A program made the translations under genes and the position numbers. This document shows positions 10,142-21,440 of a DNA stretch of 64,000 nt, piece by piece. Origin of the DNA: Tenrec ecaudatus (lineage: Eukaryota > Chordata > Mammalia > Afrosoricida > Tenrecidae); the NCBI RefSeq assembly GCF_050624435.1, contig NC_134542.1:114683677-114747676 (forward strand), read 5' to 3'. How positions within the stretch are numbered: position 1 is the first letter of the stretch; each line of letters begins with the position of its first letter. The notes beneath the pieces were generated by a model. That model saw nothing but the letters and a program-made list of their open reading frames with translations, was not told the DNA's origin and did not search any database.

Positions 10142-10145
<4 letters not shown>

Positions 10146-10210
<65 letters not shown>
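10146..10210. repeat. (CT)n microsatellite
   Basis: About 32 uninterrupted CT units within the solo LTR. The sister LTR at 12,276-12,808 lacks this array, so the expansion happened after insertion or in this lineage of the family. Confidence 0.98.
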
Positions 10211-10215
<5 letters not shown>

Positions 10216-10246
10216 TTGTGTTCAGTTTTCTTTACCCACCTGAAAC

Positions 10247-10648
10247 TGTTAGATCACTTTCATGGGGAAAAACCTCTGATCTCGGCTTCACCAGAGAAAG
10301 AATTCACTCCAAAGCCTGGATTGTGATCCAAGTGAGTTTTATGAAAGAAAGAATTTCAGGTTTACACAGGCACCCCAAGGGCCCTTCATCGCTGAGCAGC
10401 CTACCAAGAAGCTGCAGGAGAGGCCAAAAGTCACATGGTGGACTCCGGACCCAACCTTTTCAATTCCTCCACTAGGAGGTGTGGTTGACAATCCTAGTCA
10501 ACCCCATTAGCTGAATTAAATTCACCTGGCCCAGATGTGCCGATCCAGGTGTAATGCCCATGTAGGTTTACCACCCCTTCCTAGCCAGAAGCTTGAATCT
10601 CTGAGCAGGCGTAATGGACTCCTCCATCCCTGGTCTAGCTACCTAACA
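10247..10648 (-). mobile_element. Solo LTR nested in the previous LTR, opposite orientation
   Basis: On the minus strand it begins TGTTAGGTAGCTAG and ends GTGATCTAACA (402 bp). It is flanked by a perfect AAAC duplication (10,243-10,246 and 10,649-10,652). Its sequence is homologous to its host LTR (shared 'ttcagc.aatggggttgac' and 'agaaagaattca' blocks). It therefore inserted into an older relative of its own family. Confidence 0.88.
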
Positions 10649-10813
10649 AAACTACTTCTATCCTTTATAAAAACCCCACTTGGATCACAAACCAAGCTTC
10701 AGCATGAATTCTTTCTCTCACAAAGCCAAGGACTGAGGTATTTCGCACCCAGGAAATCTAACAATCTGGCTTCCACCAATAAGATGGGAGAAGTGGTGCA
10801 CACCACTTCCATC

Positions 10814-12096
10814 AGAAGCTTTAGAACCACAACCAATCAAGGGACAAGGGAACAACAAGTCACCCAAAACCAGTGGCAAGGAGGGTGTAAGAGGCGTGGT
10901 AGGGATTTCTCAAGGGCAATGTAACCAAGAGGAATTACTGAAACCCAAATGAAGGCTAAGCCTGATAGTGGGATAAGAGGAAAGTAAAAGGAAATAAATG
11001 AAAGAACCAGGAGAAAAAGGGCTTTATACAGGTCTAAATACAGGCATGAACTTATGTAAATATATTTATAATGATGGGGAAATAGATCGATGTGCATACC
11101 TTTATAGGTTTAATATTAAGGTAGCAGATGGACATTGGGCCTCCACGCAAGTACTCCCTCAATGCAAGAATACTTTGTTCTATTAAATTGGCATTCCATG
11201 ATGCTCACCTTCACGACACAATTGCTGAAGACAAAGTGAATACATAATCAAATGTGGTGAAGAAAGCTGATGGTGCCCAGCTATCAAAAGATATAGCATC
11301 TGGGGTCTTAAAGACTTGAATATAAACAAGCAGCCATCTAGCTCAGAAGCAACAAAACCCACATGGTAGAAAGTCACCAGCCTGTGCAAGCACGAGGTGT
11401 CCAAGGGATGAGGTATCAGGCATCGAAGAAAAAAAATCACATAATTGTGAATGAAAGGGAGTGCAGAGTGAGGACCCAAAGCCCATCCGTAGGCAACTGG
11501 ACATCCCCTTACCGAAGGGTTACAGGAAGAGATGAGCCAGTGAGGGTGCAGTGTAGCAATGATGAAACATACAACTTTCCTCTAGTTCTTAAATGCTTCC
11601 TCTACACATACCCTGCCCCCCAATCAAGACCCCAATTCTACTTTACAAATCTGTCTAGACCGGAGCATGTACACTGGTACAGATAGGAACTGGAAACACA
11701 GGGAATCCAGGACAGAGGAACCCTTCAGGACCAGTGGTGAGAGTTACAGTACCAGGCAGATCGAGGGAAGGTAGGAAAAAAAGGGGGAACAGATTATAAG
11801 GATCTACATATAACCTCCTCCTTGAGCCATGGACAGCAGAAAAGTGGGTGAAGGGAAACTTCAGTCAGTGTAAGATATGACAAAATAATTATAATTTATA
11901 AATTATCAAGGGTTTATGAGGGAGGGGGATGTGGGGAGCTAATACCAAAGGCTCAAGTAGCAATGTTTTGAGAATGATGGTGGCATCAATGTGCAAATGT
12001 GTGTGCCACACAATGAATATATGTATGGATTGTGATAAGAGTTGTATGAGTCCCCAATAAAATGTTTTGTTTTTTTTTAAAGAAGCTTTAGAACCA
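10814..12096 (+). mobile_element. L1 LINE, 5'-truncated 3' UTR, with TSD
   Basis: The L1 body runs 10,830-12,080 and is flanked by a perfect 16-bp duplication AGAAGCTTTAGAACCA (10,814-10,829 and 12,081-12,096). It ends with 'gtatgagtccccaataaaat' and a T/A-rich tail. The same 3' UTR blocks ('aatgtggtgaagaaagctga', 'catctagctcagaagcaac') recur in the other L1 copies here. Only 3' UTR is present and no ORF2. This copy holds one unit of the roughly 245-bp module that is doubled elsewhere. Confidence 0.93.
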
Positions 12097-12275
12097 GGTG
12101 TGTGGCTCACCTTCTGCAACAAGACAGCCAGTGTTTCATTCAGAAGTGATTGCAGCCATCTGGATACAGAGCAGAGACTCCAGTCAGAAGGCGGACGACT
12201 CGTTTTAAAAGCCACAGAGGTTACTGCTGCACAACAGTAACTCCCAGCCTGCCCTGAAGGATGCAGAGAAGAACC

Positions 12276-12808
12276 TGTCAGGTAGCCAGACAGGGAGTTG
12301 TCTCTCTCTATGCCAAGGCGCCCCCTACAGGAGATTGCTGCAGAGAATCAGGCCAGCCTGGTCAGCCAGAGGGCCTGGCTGGAGTGCAGGCTTACCTTCA
12401 GGCTCCCAGGCAGGAAGGGGTGGTACACCTAGGTGGGTGGTACACCTGGATTGGCCCATCTAGGCCAAGTGAATTTGATTCAGCCAATGGGTCGACTAGT
12501 ATTGTCGACCACACCTCCCAACAGGTGAGCAGGATGGGGCTTGAAAAGCCAGACGTGTGCTCTGGCGCCTTCTCTCCCAGCAGATGTGACATACAGTTTG
12601 GCCCTGCCGGGCTGCACAGCCCACGGGGCTGGACCAAGTCCACGGAACCGTGCTAAGGACTGTCTGGCTGGTGTTCCGTTTACTACAATCCCGAAACGGC
12701 TTCTAACCTTTATCAAACTCACTTGGATCACAAACTAGGCTTCGATGTGAATTCTTTCTCGCGTGAAGCCAAGGACTCAGGTATGTCTCTTCCAAGAGAA
12801 ATCTAACA
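12276..12808 (+). mobile_element. Solo LTR of the TGTYAGG family
   Basis: Begins TGTCAGGTAGCCAGACAGGG and ends AGAAATCTAACA (533 bp). Shares 'gattcagccaatgggtcgac' and 'tgaattctttctcgcgtgaa' with the two LTRs at 9,885-10,763. Flanks are AACC and ACCC, so the 4-bp duplication is imperfect. It is GC-richer and keeps CpGs, so it may be younger or closer to the family source. Confidence 0.8.
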
Positions 12809-12809
12809 A

Positions 12810-14585
12810 CCCCATGACTACTTGAGAGATCTCAGGCTTAAGTACAGACCACCAAATATGGAAGGAGGAAATACCCACCCCACCCTGGTTACATTTCACT
12901 CAACTTCTACCCCGCTGGTGCTTCCTGACGATCATGCCTGACTTTCCTAAGCAGCTTGGTCATTTTGTGACTGCAGGAGCGAACCTTCCCATTTGAGGTA
13001 GCCCTTTACACTTGTTCCCAGAGGCAGCTTTCCAGCTTCACTGGATGGGGGGGGGGGGGTCCAGAAACAGCCAAAGATCATCCGAAACATCTTTGTCAGC
13101 TTCTCTCCAGAGTGACTCTCACAATGTCCTGGCACCTTTAGCTGGAGGATCCCAAAATAACATCTGACAGCCTGGCGCAAGTCACTTCCAGAGGTGCGTT
13201 GTTGAGTCATTCAGGTACTGAACAACTTTTTGCATTTCGATGATACTTTACTAGTTTTCCCTGCTCAGCAGCCATAAAAGTAATGTGCAGAGCACAATGC
13301 CTCATGTCACTTAGAGTTATAGCCTGCCTCCTCCTTGAGTTTTTTTTTCCTTCTGGCCAACCATCTTCTATAGCCTCAGGCAAGAGTTTCCTGAAAGCAC
13401 AGCCCTTTCACATTTGTAACAACGCACCCCACCCTCCTCCATCCCTGAGCTCCTCTGATAGGGACTCCTTCATTCAACTCATCTCCAGTAGCCAGGGAGG
13501 AGGCACTTGACTTTCACCAGTCTATTTGTTAGGTCTGTGCTCCCTGTCAGCCTTCCATTACCATGCTTCTTTATCAAACGCTTGCTGGGGGAATTTACTG
13601 TCCAAATCGAGTGTGCAGAGGCTGACAGTGGTTACTCCTTCCTCTTACATGCCGAGCAGAGTCGGGTGCTGCGGAGCAGGGGGTGGGTGGGTGGGAACCA
13701 GTTCCCACAATGCCTGCTGAAGTATCTCCTGAAAAACACTTGAGACTCACGCTTCAAGGTGCGCTCCCTTAAGACTCTGGTCATCATGGCTTTATTGCAA
13801 TAGTTTCCTAAGGAGCCCCATCTCCAGTCTCACCAGATTCAATAGATCCATCATCCCCAGAGCAGCAAGAGCAGCGAGATTTTTCCAAAATGCAAACTGC
13901 ATCATGCAGCTCTCCTGTTTTCCTCAGATCCCGGTAATGGAAGAAACAAAGTCCTGATCCTTGGCACCTCCATAATGCCCCTCCCCTTCTCTCCGTGGCC
14001 TACTTTTGGTAGGTTTTTCTTCAGTGTGCTGCTTTGCTCTTATTCTTGCTATTTTTGTTATTGTTGTTTAACCTGTGATGTCTTTTCAATCCAGCTCAGT
14101 GGGCCCTCCTCACTCCAGGTCTCATTTAATTCCCAACCCTGAAGAAGAAAAGAGATTCTGTATTCTGTGAGACACATTGACTGCTGCCCTATTACAGCAT
14201 CACAATGATAGGGTTGTTATTTGCTTAAAGGGCATCTTCGCCACCAAAGACATTTTTATATTTGCAAGGAAAGGCCCTGTCTTACTTTCACATTAGTGCA
14301 GTGGTGACATGTGAGCAAGCTTCTTTTCTGTTCTATAAGCCTTTATGGTGTTTGCTGCTGAGAGTCAAAGACAAGAAAGACCCGACTTGCTGCCCACAAG
14401 CAAGCAGAACTGTAAGAAAAACAAATAAAAATCTGCATTATATTGGTACCCCTCTGCTCCCAAGGTCTATAGATCTTCTCTCAAGAAAAAAGGAAAGAGA
14501 GAATGAACCAGAAAGTACCATTTGGTGAGGCTGCTTCTTTTGGTTTTCTTTTGCATTAATTCCTATGACAAAGATAATAAGGGCA
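12810..14585. other. Repeat-poor stretch, no gene recognised
   Basis: No LINE, SINE or LTR signature was recognised over about 1.8 kb. A 13-base G run lies at 13,047-13,059. The frames here are short and have no supporting features. This is one of the longest repeat-poor islands in the window. Confidence 0.45.
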
Positions 14586-14589
14586 CATG

Positions 14590-14695
14590 TGTTAATTAGT
14601 GTTAATTACCATTGAGTTGGCCCTGATTCATGGCAACTTTAGATACAAGAGAACAAAATGCTTCCCAGTGCTGTGCCATCTTTAAACTATTGGAA
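14590..14695 (-). repeat. RTE/AfroSINE 3' tail fragment
   Basis: 'accattgagttggccctgat', 'aagagaacaaaatgcttccc' and 'agtgctgtgccatc' match the complement of the RTE 3' end. Only the last 100 bp or so are present. Confidence 0.65.
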
Positions 14696-14699
14696 AGAC

Positions 14700-14835
14700 G
14701 TCTTGCTGTTGCTGTGAGCTGACTCATCTCACTTCTATCGAGTCAGTTCTGACTCAGAAACCTTATAGGGCAGAGTAGAACAGGCCCTGTGGGTTTCTGA
14801 TACTGTACCTCTTTCTCATGGTAACCCAATGTAAC
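14700..14835 (-). repeat. AfroSINE, 3' part
   Basis: Complement of the AfroSINE tail and middle: 'tcgagtcagttctgactcag', 'aaccttatagggcagagtag' and 'aacaggccctgtgggtttct'. The 5' part is missing. Confidence 0.8.
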
Positions 14836-14854
14836 CCAAAACCATAACCCACTT

Positions 14855-15018
14855 CTAAGGGGGTGATTCTAATCCATGGCAACCCTAGAGCAGAGAGTAG
14901 AACTTCCTCCTAAAATTTCCAAGGATGTAAATCTTTAAGAAGAAGATATATTTACTTACATGAAACAGCTGGTGGGTTTGAACTACTAACCTTTAACTGC
15001 AGTGCCACTAGGTCTCCA
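14855..15018 (-). repeat. AfroSINE, older copy
   Basis: Complement reads the AfroSINE blocks 'gctggtgggtttgaactact', 'aacctttaactgcagtgcca', with a degenerate middle ('atttccaaggatgtaaatct'). It sits head to tail with the copy before it. Confidence 0.75.
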
Positions 15019-16489
15019 TCATTGGCCATCTGGTATTGTTAGGTGCCATTGAATCAACTATGACTCATATCAACCCTGTGTATAATAGAACAAACACTGC
15101 CCAGTCCTACACTATTCTTAAAATTGTTATGTTTGAGTTCATTGTTGCAGCCACCCACGATGCCAATCCACCTCATTTGGGGTTTCCTCTTTTCACTGTC
15201 TACTTTACTAAGTATGAGGTCCTTCCACAGGGACTATGTCTAAAGTACCTAAGACAAATTCTTGACATCCTCACTTCCAAGAAGCATTCTGGACAGCACC
15301 TTTTTCAAGAAAGATTTGCTTGTTCTTCTGGCAGCCCATTGTGCTCTGAATATTGTTCACCAGCACCACAAACCAACTGTGTCCGTTCTTTCCAGGTCTT
15401 CTTTATGCATTGCTCAACTTTCCCATGCATAGCGGGTGATTGAAAATGCCATGGCTTGGGTAAGGCACATCTTAGTCCTCATAGTGACATCTTGCTCTTT
15501 AATACCTTAAAGACGTCTTTTGCCCAGTGGCATACATCTTTTGATTCCTTGACTGCTGCTTGCTTGAACATTGATCGTATGTCCCAAGTCCAAGTAAATC
15601 CTTGACAAGATCAATATTTACCCCCTTTGTTGTGATATTTTCTATTCTTTCAGGAGTGAAGATTTTTGTTTTCTTTTCATTGAGTTGTCATCCATAGTGA
15701 AAGGTTCAGTCTTTGATCTTCGTCAGCAAGGGCTTCAAGTCCTCCTCACTTTCAACAAGCAAGGCTGTGTTACCTGCACATGGCAGGTTTAAATGAGTCT
15801 TTCTCCAGTGCTGATGCTGTACTCTTCAGATAATCAAGATTACAGACTGTTTGCTCAGCATTCACATTGAATAAGTATTATGGGGAAATAACCCTGGCCC
15901 ACACATTTCTCTATTTTAGACTCTGTGATATTCCCTTTGCCTGTTTAAAGAACTGCCTCTTGTACAGGTCCCACATGAGCCCATGATATGTTCTAGATTT
16001 CTCATTCTTCAAAATTTTTTCCATAGTCTATTTTGATCCACCCAGTTGAATACATTTGCATATGAATAAACCACAAGTAAACATTTGCCTGGAATTCTTT
16101 GCTTTCTGCTAACAACCATCTGGCATCAACGATGATAATGCTCACGTTATATCCTCTTCTGAATCCAGCTTCAATTACTGGTAGCTCCGTCAATGTATTG
16201 CTGTAACCGTTGTTACATTGTCTTCAGCACCATTTTATTTGTACGTGATATTAATGACATTGTTCAAAATGTTCTGCATTCAGTTGCCTCCCCCTCCTTT
16301 GGAACGGGCACAAAGATGAGCTCTCCAGTCCATTACCAGGCTGCCATCTTCCGAATGTCTCGTGTAGACTAGCGAGTGTTTCCAGTGCTTCAAAGGGTTT
16401 TAGAAACAGTCTCATTACTATTTCCGAGATTCCTGGAGCTTTCCTTTTTTGCAATGCCTTCAGTGAAGTTCGGATTTCTTCCTTTATTA

Positions 16490-16697
16490 CCATCAGTTCT
16501 TTTTTCTTTTTTTTTTTTTTTACAGGAGAGAGCTCGAACACAGTCCCCCACCACCACAAATTATGCAGTCGAGTTTCCCACATTTGGGGAAATCGCCAGG
16601 GTCGGCACATCCAGAGTGCAATGGATAAGCCTCGGCTTGGGGAAACCACCTTTGTGATCATGGCATCTCCCGGCCAGGTAAGAATCCATCAGTTCTT
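16490..16697 (-). pseudogene. RNU1 (pseudogene): U1 snRNA retropseudogene with poly(A) and TSD
   Basis: The minus strand 16,685-16,523 is a near full-length U1 snRNA copy (163 nt). Its 5' end reads ATTCTTACCTGGCCGGGAGA, one change from the normal U1 5' end, with the splice-site-pairing CTTACCTG intact. The Sm-site sequence AATTTGTGG is intact at 16,562-16,554, and the 3' end is CTCTCCTG. A poly(A) (T run on the plus strand, 16,502-16,522) follows the 3' end, and a perfect 12-bp duplication CCATCAGTTCTT (16,490-16,501 and 16,686-16,697) encloses the copy and its tail. These are the marks of LINE-mediated retrotransposition. It has no U1 promoter of its own (it lies within an RTE), so transcription is unlikely. 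Confidence 0.95.
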
Positions 16698-17402
16698 AGT
16701 CATGTGCCACCTCTCGAAATGTTTGAATGCCCCTTGAATCCTGCAATACTTTAGCTCAAGGCTTGAATTTTTCCCTCAGTTCTCTCAACTTAAAAGATGC
16801 TGAGTGTGTTCTTCCTTTGGGTTTTCTAACTCCAGGACTTTGCACTTTTCATTGTAATTCTTTATTCCGTGTTCTTGAGTTTCCTTTAACATTTTCCCAT
16901 CACCATATCTTCTCCTTGCTTTAGTTTGAACGTATCATCTGAAATCCACCTTGATTTTTTGTCTTTTTAATGAAATTTTAATTTCTTCATGTTTGATATT
17001 TGTGATGCCATTCCAAACTTGTCTAGTTTTCCATCATTGGTGTTCAATGTGTAAAATCTATTCTTGGAATGATCTCTAAATTCAAGTGGCAAATACTAAA
17101 AGCATATTTTGGCTCTCATGAACTCGTTTTAATTTTCTGCTGAAACTTAAACTTGCCTGTGAACAATAATGATCTGTTTCACACTTGATTCCTGACCTTG
17201 TGTTGTCTGACTATATTGAGCTTCCCCATTCGATGTGGACAGTTCAATTCCTGTGGATTCTATCTGGTGAATTGTGTAGTTGCCATTTAAGTTGTTGAAA
17301 AGGGTATTTTCAATGAAGATGTTATTGGTCTTACAAAATTCTATCGTGTGGACTACAGCTTAATTTGTGTCACCAAAGATATATTTTTCAATTACTGATT
17401 CT

Positions 17403-17908
17403 TACTCTGTGTTAGTCTGAGTTGACTAGGGGGGAAAATATCCAGAGGCACTCATATGTGTGTAAGAGAGAATTTAATATCAAAGAGCAATTGTACATTA
17501 AGAAAACATCCCACTCCAGATCAAATCCTTAAGTCCGATATTACCCCATATATAAATACTAGTCCATAAATTCCTCTTTAGACTCACACAGCCATGCAGT
17601 GATGCTGAATGCAGGAAGATCACAGACCAGTGGCTGGAAAGTCTTATGGATCCAGTGGTGGTGAAAGCCTCCCAGCACTGACATGGGTCTCCATGTGGCT
17701 CCTCCAGTTCCACGGTTCTGGAAGCATCAATGTAACTCCATGTGGCTTGTCAATAGGAATACGCAGCAGAGAGTATGAGTGTATCTGGCCTCCACAGAGC
17801 TAGTTATCTCCGTAGCACCTCCAAATGACATCAAGCTGTGACCTGATTGACAGGCTAGATTCCACCCCTTTTCAATTTGATAGATGATTATGTAACTGCC
17901 ACATTCTC
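17403..17908 (-). mobile_element. LTR, TGTGGTAG family, minus strand
   Basis: The LTR spans 17,408-17,903. Plus-strand ends are TGTGTTAGTCTGAGT and TGTAACTGCCACA, with flanks TACTC and TTCTC (4 of 5 match), consistent with a 5-bp duplication. Four relatives are at 30,313-30,693, 44,732-45,333, 51,414-51,904 and 54,404-54,882. Inserted in the RTE copy. A 5-bp duplication fits class I or class III ERV/MaLR; the family is not identified. Confidence 0.75.
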
Positions 17909-18379
17909 TCTTTTTTTTTCTTCCCACTTTCACATTCTAGTCTCCCATAATTATCAAAGTACTTTGATTGGATATTTGATCCATTTCAGACTGGAGAAGT
18001 TGGTAGAATTCTTCAACTTCAATGTCACTGGATTTAGTGGATGGTCCTTAAATTTGAATAATGGTTGATTTAACCGGTCTTCCTGTAAGCATGTAGATGT
18101 TATTCTATCACAGACATCACTGTCCTTCAACATACATCTTGAAATGCTCTTTTTGATCATGGATGTGGCAGTATACCTCTTGAATTTGTCATTCCCAGCA
18201 TTTTAAATAAATTTTTGATACAGTGTAGTAAACAATATGATTATCAGACTCAAAATAGTCAATACCAGCCCATTTCACCTCATTCATGTCTTTGCATTTC
18301 CTTTCATTTATAAATAGCATTGCTTATGTAGAGTTTGGGTTTTCAAATTAGATACCATGGGTGCAGATCCAAGCCCTAT

Positions 18380-18540
18380 TTTGGGTGCTTTGGGGAGCTT
18401 GCTTCACCACTTCAAGACTCAATTTCCTCATCCATAAAATGGGGATAAGAGGGGTACCTGCTAGGAGCACTATATTAGAGGAGTGTTCACACAACCATGT
18501 CTGATGCTCGGTAAGAAGGCAAATAGACACTATAATTAGC
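18380..18540 (+). repeat. MIR SINE
   Basis: The block 'caatttcctcatccataaaa' followed by 'tggggataagaggggtacct' is the classic MIR core and downstream order. It is an ancient mammal-wide repeat. Confidence 0.8.
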
Positions 18541-18734
18541 AATTCCAACATCAGCCTTGTGGTAATAAACACATGAAAATGGTGGTCAGCATCCCACAAG
18601 CACTCAGCTCATTGGATTGTTGAATCTTCATTATAAGATGCAGATTCAAGTGGTTCACTAAACCCACTACAAGCTGCTCTTATTGTTCCCACTCTAGTGA
18701 AGAACCCCGAGCCACCACAGCCCCGAGGTTCAAA

Positions 18735-18862
18735 GTATGACCTTGGATCTGATGTCCCATCCTGTGATCATGAACACATTATTTCAACCTCTGTCTCCTC
18801 ATAACGTATAGACGTTACGTAATTGATTCAATAGGGTTATTATTATGAAGATTTTAGTATTA
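18735..18862 (+). repeat. Probable MIR SINE
   Basis: 'cattatttcaacctctgtct', 'cctcataacgtatag' and 'gggttattattatgaagatt' follow MIR order but are diverged. Confidence 0.55.
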
Positions 18863-18869
18863 CTAGGAG

Positions 18870-19045
18870 TTCTTGAGTGTCATAAAAATTTAAACTCTTA
18901 GCTACTAGTCCAATGGTTGCGAATTCTATCCCACCCCACGCTGCCTCAGAAGCAAACCTTTCAACCGCTATGCACGTTCAAAGGAGAGCAGTTCTGCGCT
19001 GACGCACTGGGGTCACCATGAGGCAGAATGACCTTTGAGCAACTA
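18870..19045 (+). repeat. AfroSINE, older subtype
   Basis: 'gttcttgagtgtcataaaaa', 'ctagtccaatggttgcgaat', 'tgcctcagaagcaaaccttt' and 'ggtcaccatgaggcagaatg' match the subtype whose middle reads 'ccaccc...gcctcagaag'. Confidence 0.75.
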
Positions 19046-20115
19046 AGATTCAGTCTTCAGTGACCTTTAATCTAGGGAGCGGACTTAGCCTCAAGTCACA
19101 GTCAGTATTATCAACCCCAGAAACAGCCGCTGAAGACGGGAACGGAGGCCTGTGAGCTGTGAGGATATGGGAGCTTGCTGTAAACTGGAGATTTTCCACA
19201 AAATGTACATGCAGAGCCCTGCCTTCCCTTTTCACGGGACTCTGACTAATTAAAATGCACCCCACTGACCCTCAATCCTGTCTCCTTTTCACAGTTTCAC
19301 TTCACAGTAGAAGCAGATATCAATGTTTTTTTTTAACATGTCCCAATTATTTTTCCTCTGTGAATTAAAAAAAAGTGAGAGGAGTTTTTAAAAGGACCTG
19401 GCCAAAAATATCCCTTATTTTTATGTCTTGTTTTGCTTTGCATTGAGTCCACCCAAGTATTTTGCTCTCAGAAATTAGAAAAATAAAAGCCTTATCAGGA
19501 ATTGCTAACTCCGCTCCACTGACACTCTCTCTGGGAGCTCCTTCAAGGAGCAGTGGGCGCGCTGGGCTCTCTAGAAAACTCCACCAGGGATGGGATAAGA
19601 TGACACGTTCCTCATGAGAAAACCTGGCTCCCATACAAGTCACAATAGTCTTCAAAGTAGTTTTCACAGGTGTGTTTTTAAGAGCTGTCCTCACCCAGCC
19701 CTCAGCCTTACAGCTTTGGAACACCAGCCTTGGGTTATTTTTGTATTCTCAACGATGGGTTTCAGTCACGACGCTACCTGTGGTCTTTGCTGGTCTCCTC
19801 TTGCTGAGCACGGACTTTGGGGAGACAGCTGGTGGTAATCTGAGCAGTCAAAAGCAAGCTCTCTGATGTCTGAGCCCAAACCTGGGACCTCGCCTCGTTA
19901 GCCCAGCACTCACCACTCCTGCAGTAACTGCTAAAGGCTGTGCTGTGACACTGATCTTTCATGCGTCACCTTCCATCCAACTCTTGCCTCCCACTCTATC
20001 TTTCTCTCCTCAGACAGCTTGCCAAACCACTACCTAGGAGGATGCTTCCTAAACCAAGAGGTTGGGCCAGACCAGCACTGCATTAAGAAAGCTGGCTTAG
20101 TGGCCTTTAGATACT
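19046..20115. other. Repeat-poor stretch, no gene recognised
   Basis: No repeat family was recognised over about 1.07 kb. The 119-codon minus-strand frame (19,365-19,724) has no supporting domain, promoter or splice pattern and is treated as chance. Confidence 0.45.
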
Positions 20116-20117
20116 TC

Positions 20118-20235
20118 TTCCTTTTAGGTGTCGAAGTTAACAGTTACCTTCAAGTTGGCCTTGACTCATGGGTGACCTTACAAAATATTGTTTGGCCTTG
20201 CACCAGCTCAATGATCTTTGGTGTATTTTTAGTTC
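20118..20235 (-). repeat. RTE 3' end fragment
   Basis: 'accttcaagttggccttgac', 'tcatgggtgaccttacaaaa' and 'gccttgcaccagctcaatga' are the complement of the RTE 3' end. Confidence 0.6.
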
Positions 20236-21270
20236 ACTATTGTGGCCTCTCCTGATCCATCTTTCCCTGCATTCCTTGAAAGAGCATTTAGGATCCCCCT
20301 TATACATGTTTCAGTTTGCATATAGAATTTTTTCTAATCCATGAAATAGTTTAAAAGAATAAGATTCCCAGACTTCATTATATATATATATATATTTAGA
20401 GGTGTAGTTTTAACTTGTTTGATTTATAGAAATTGGATGTTCATTGTCTTACAACTAATCCTCCAAAATCAAGATTATCCTTCTACCAACATCAAAGGCA
20501 TGACTTTCTTTTTAAAATTCAGTTCAACAGGTGAATAAGTATTTTATAACAAACATCTTATTCCTGAATTCTAAGGTTAAGACAGATGAGAAATATGATA
20601 GACAGATGGATAGTTAGATATAATGATGGGTGGATTAAAGGGCTGGTAGTTGAAGAAAAGCAAGCATGGGTGCAGATAGACTGACCATGACTTTGTTGCC
20701 AGTTCTCTTGAGCACTTCCTAACTAAAAGCTTTTTCCCCATATCCTCCCACTGAAGCTATGCATTCTAAGATTGTCCCAAGAGGATGAGAATGTGGGAAT
20801 TATTCCTCTGCAGCCTACATGTCCAGTTCAAAGCCAGAAAGCCTTCCAAGACAACTACTAGAGAGGTTTTGAGCCTGTGGCTCAACCACCCCATCAAGAG
20901 TAAATTGTGTCATCTGCTCCGCTTTTCTAAATCTCAATATTTCCTTAGATTGAGATTTTAAGGCCTTCCCAGATTTTGCCTTCTAAACAGATGTTCTGTC
21001 TTTTCTTTCTTTTTGTTTGTTTTATGACCTTACAGTCTCCTGTATTTAGTCTTTTAACTTATGCCTTTCTGTGCTTCCTCAAACAGTGGAATCAGAAGGT
21101 ATTTATCTGCTAGGGAATAGAAGAGTTTGAAAACTAGCAGAGCCCACGTGTTAAATGACACAGTGATTTTTCTTGCTCAATTCTCTGTTCCCAACTGGGA
21201 AAGAAATGGACCATGATACTCAGTGTGACCAACTGATATGATTTGTCCTTGTCTAGGTCAATATTTAGGG
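20236..21270. other. Unclassified, AT-rich
   Basis: Contains a short (TA)n run near 20,380-20,395 and a degenerate GATA-rich block near 20,590-20,640. Nothing else was recognised. Confidence 0.45.
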
Positions 21271-21274
21271 AAAG

Positions 21275-21440
21275 GGTTGACCCAATGCCAACTAGTCAAT
21301 TCCTACATATAGCAGCTCTATAAAGTTTCTGTTAATATAAATCTTTATAGGAGCAGATAGCCTCACTTTTTCTCCCAAAGAGTAGTTGGTAGATTTGAAC
21401 CACTGATGTGGTTAGCAACCCAAGACATAGCTCATGGCTA
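21275..21440 (-). repeat. AfroSINE, diverged
   Basis: Complement blocks: 'ccaatgccaactagtcaatt', 'ctataaagtttctgttaata', 'tctcccaaagagtagttggt' and 'agatttgaaccactgatgtg'. Confidence 0.7.

Larger units (their letters stand above)
9885..10763 (+). mobile_element. Solo LTR (TGTTAGG family, 4-bp TSD), interrupted by a second copy
   Basis: Begins TGTTAGGTAGTTAG and ends GAAATCTAACA. It is flanked by a perfect 4-bp duplication ATCT (9,881-9,884 and 10,764-10,767). A 4-bp duplication is usual for gammaretrovirus-like (class I) ERVs. After the nested copy (10,247-10,648) the rest of this LTR follows: TATA-like 'cctttataaaaacc' (10,660-10,673) and a U5-like end. No internal ERV sequence accompanies it. 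The U3 part holds a (CT)n array. Confidence 0.88.
15035..18320 (-). mobile_element. RTE (BovB-like) LINE, long copy with three insertions' worth of interruption
   Basis: Starts with the RTE 3' end complement ('ttgttaggtgccattgaatc') and follows the full element order seen in the 35,180-38,075 copy: 'ccatggcttgggtaaggcac', 'tgactgctgcttgcttgaac', 'agtcctcctcactttcaaca' (the catalytic region), then EN-domain sequence to about 18,320. The frame is destroyed by stops and indels, and the codons for the YADD box near 15,770 are degenerate. It is interrupted by a U1 retropseudogene (16,523-16,685) and an LTR (17,408-17,903). RTE elements encode an apurinic-type endonuclease and a reverse transcriptase and are thought to mobilise AfroSINEs through the shared 3' end. 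Confidence 0.88.

Noticed and set aside
10047-10475. A Ser/Leu-rich 142-codon frame
   Set aside because: It is produced by the CT array and crosses the junction between two nested LTRs.
16523-16685. Functional U1 snRNA gene
   Set aside because: Poly(A), target duplication, position inside an RTE, and a changed 5' end show a retrocopy.
19365-19724. A 119-codon minus-strand frame as an exon
   Set aside because: No domain, splice sites or neighbouring exons were recognised; it lies in unclassified DNA.
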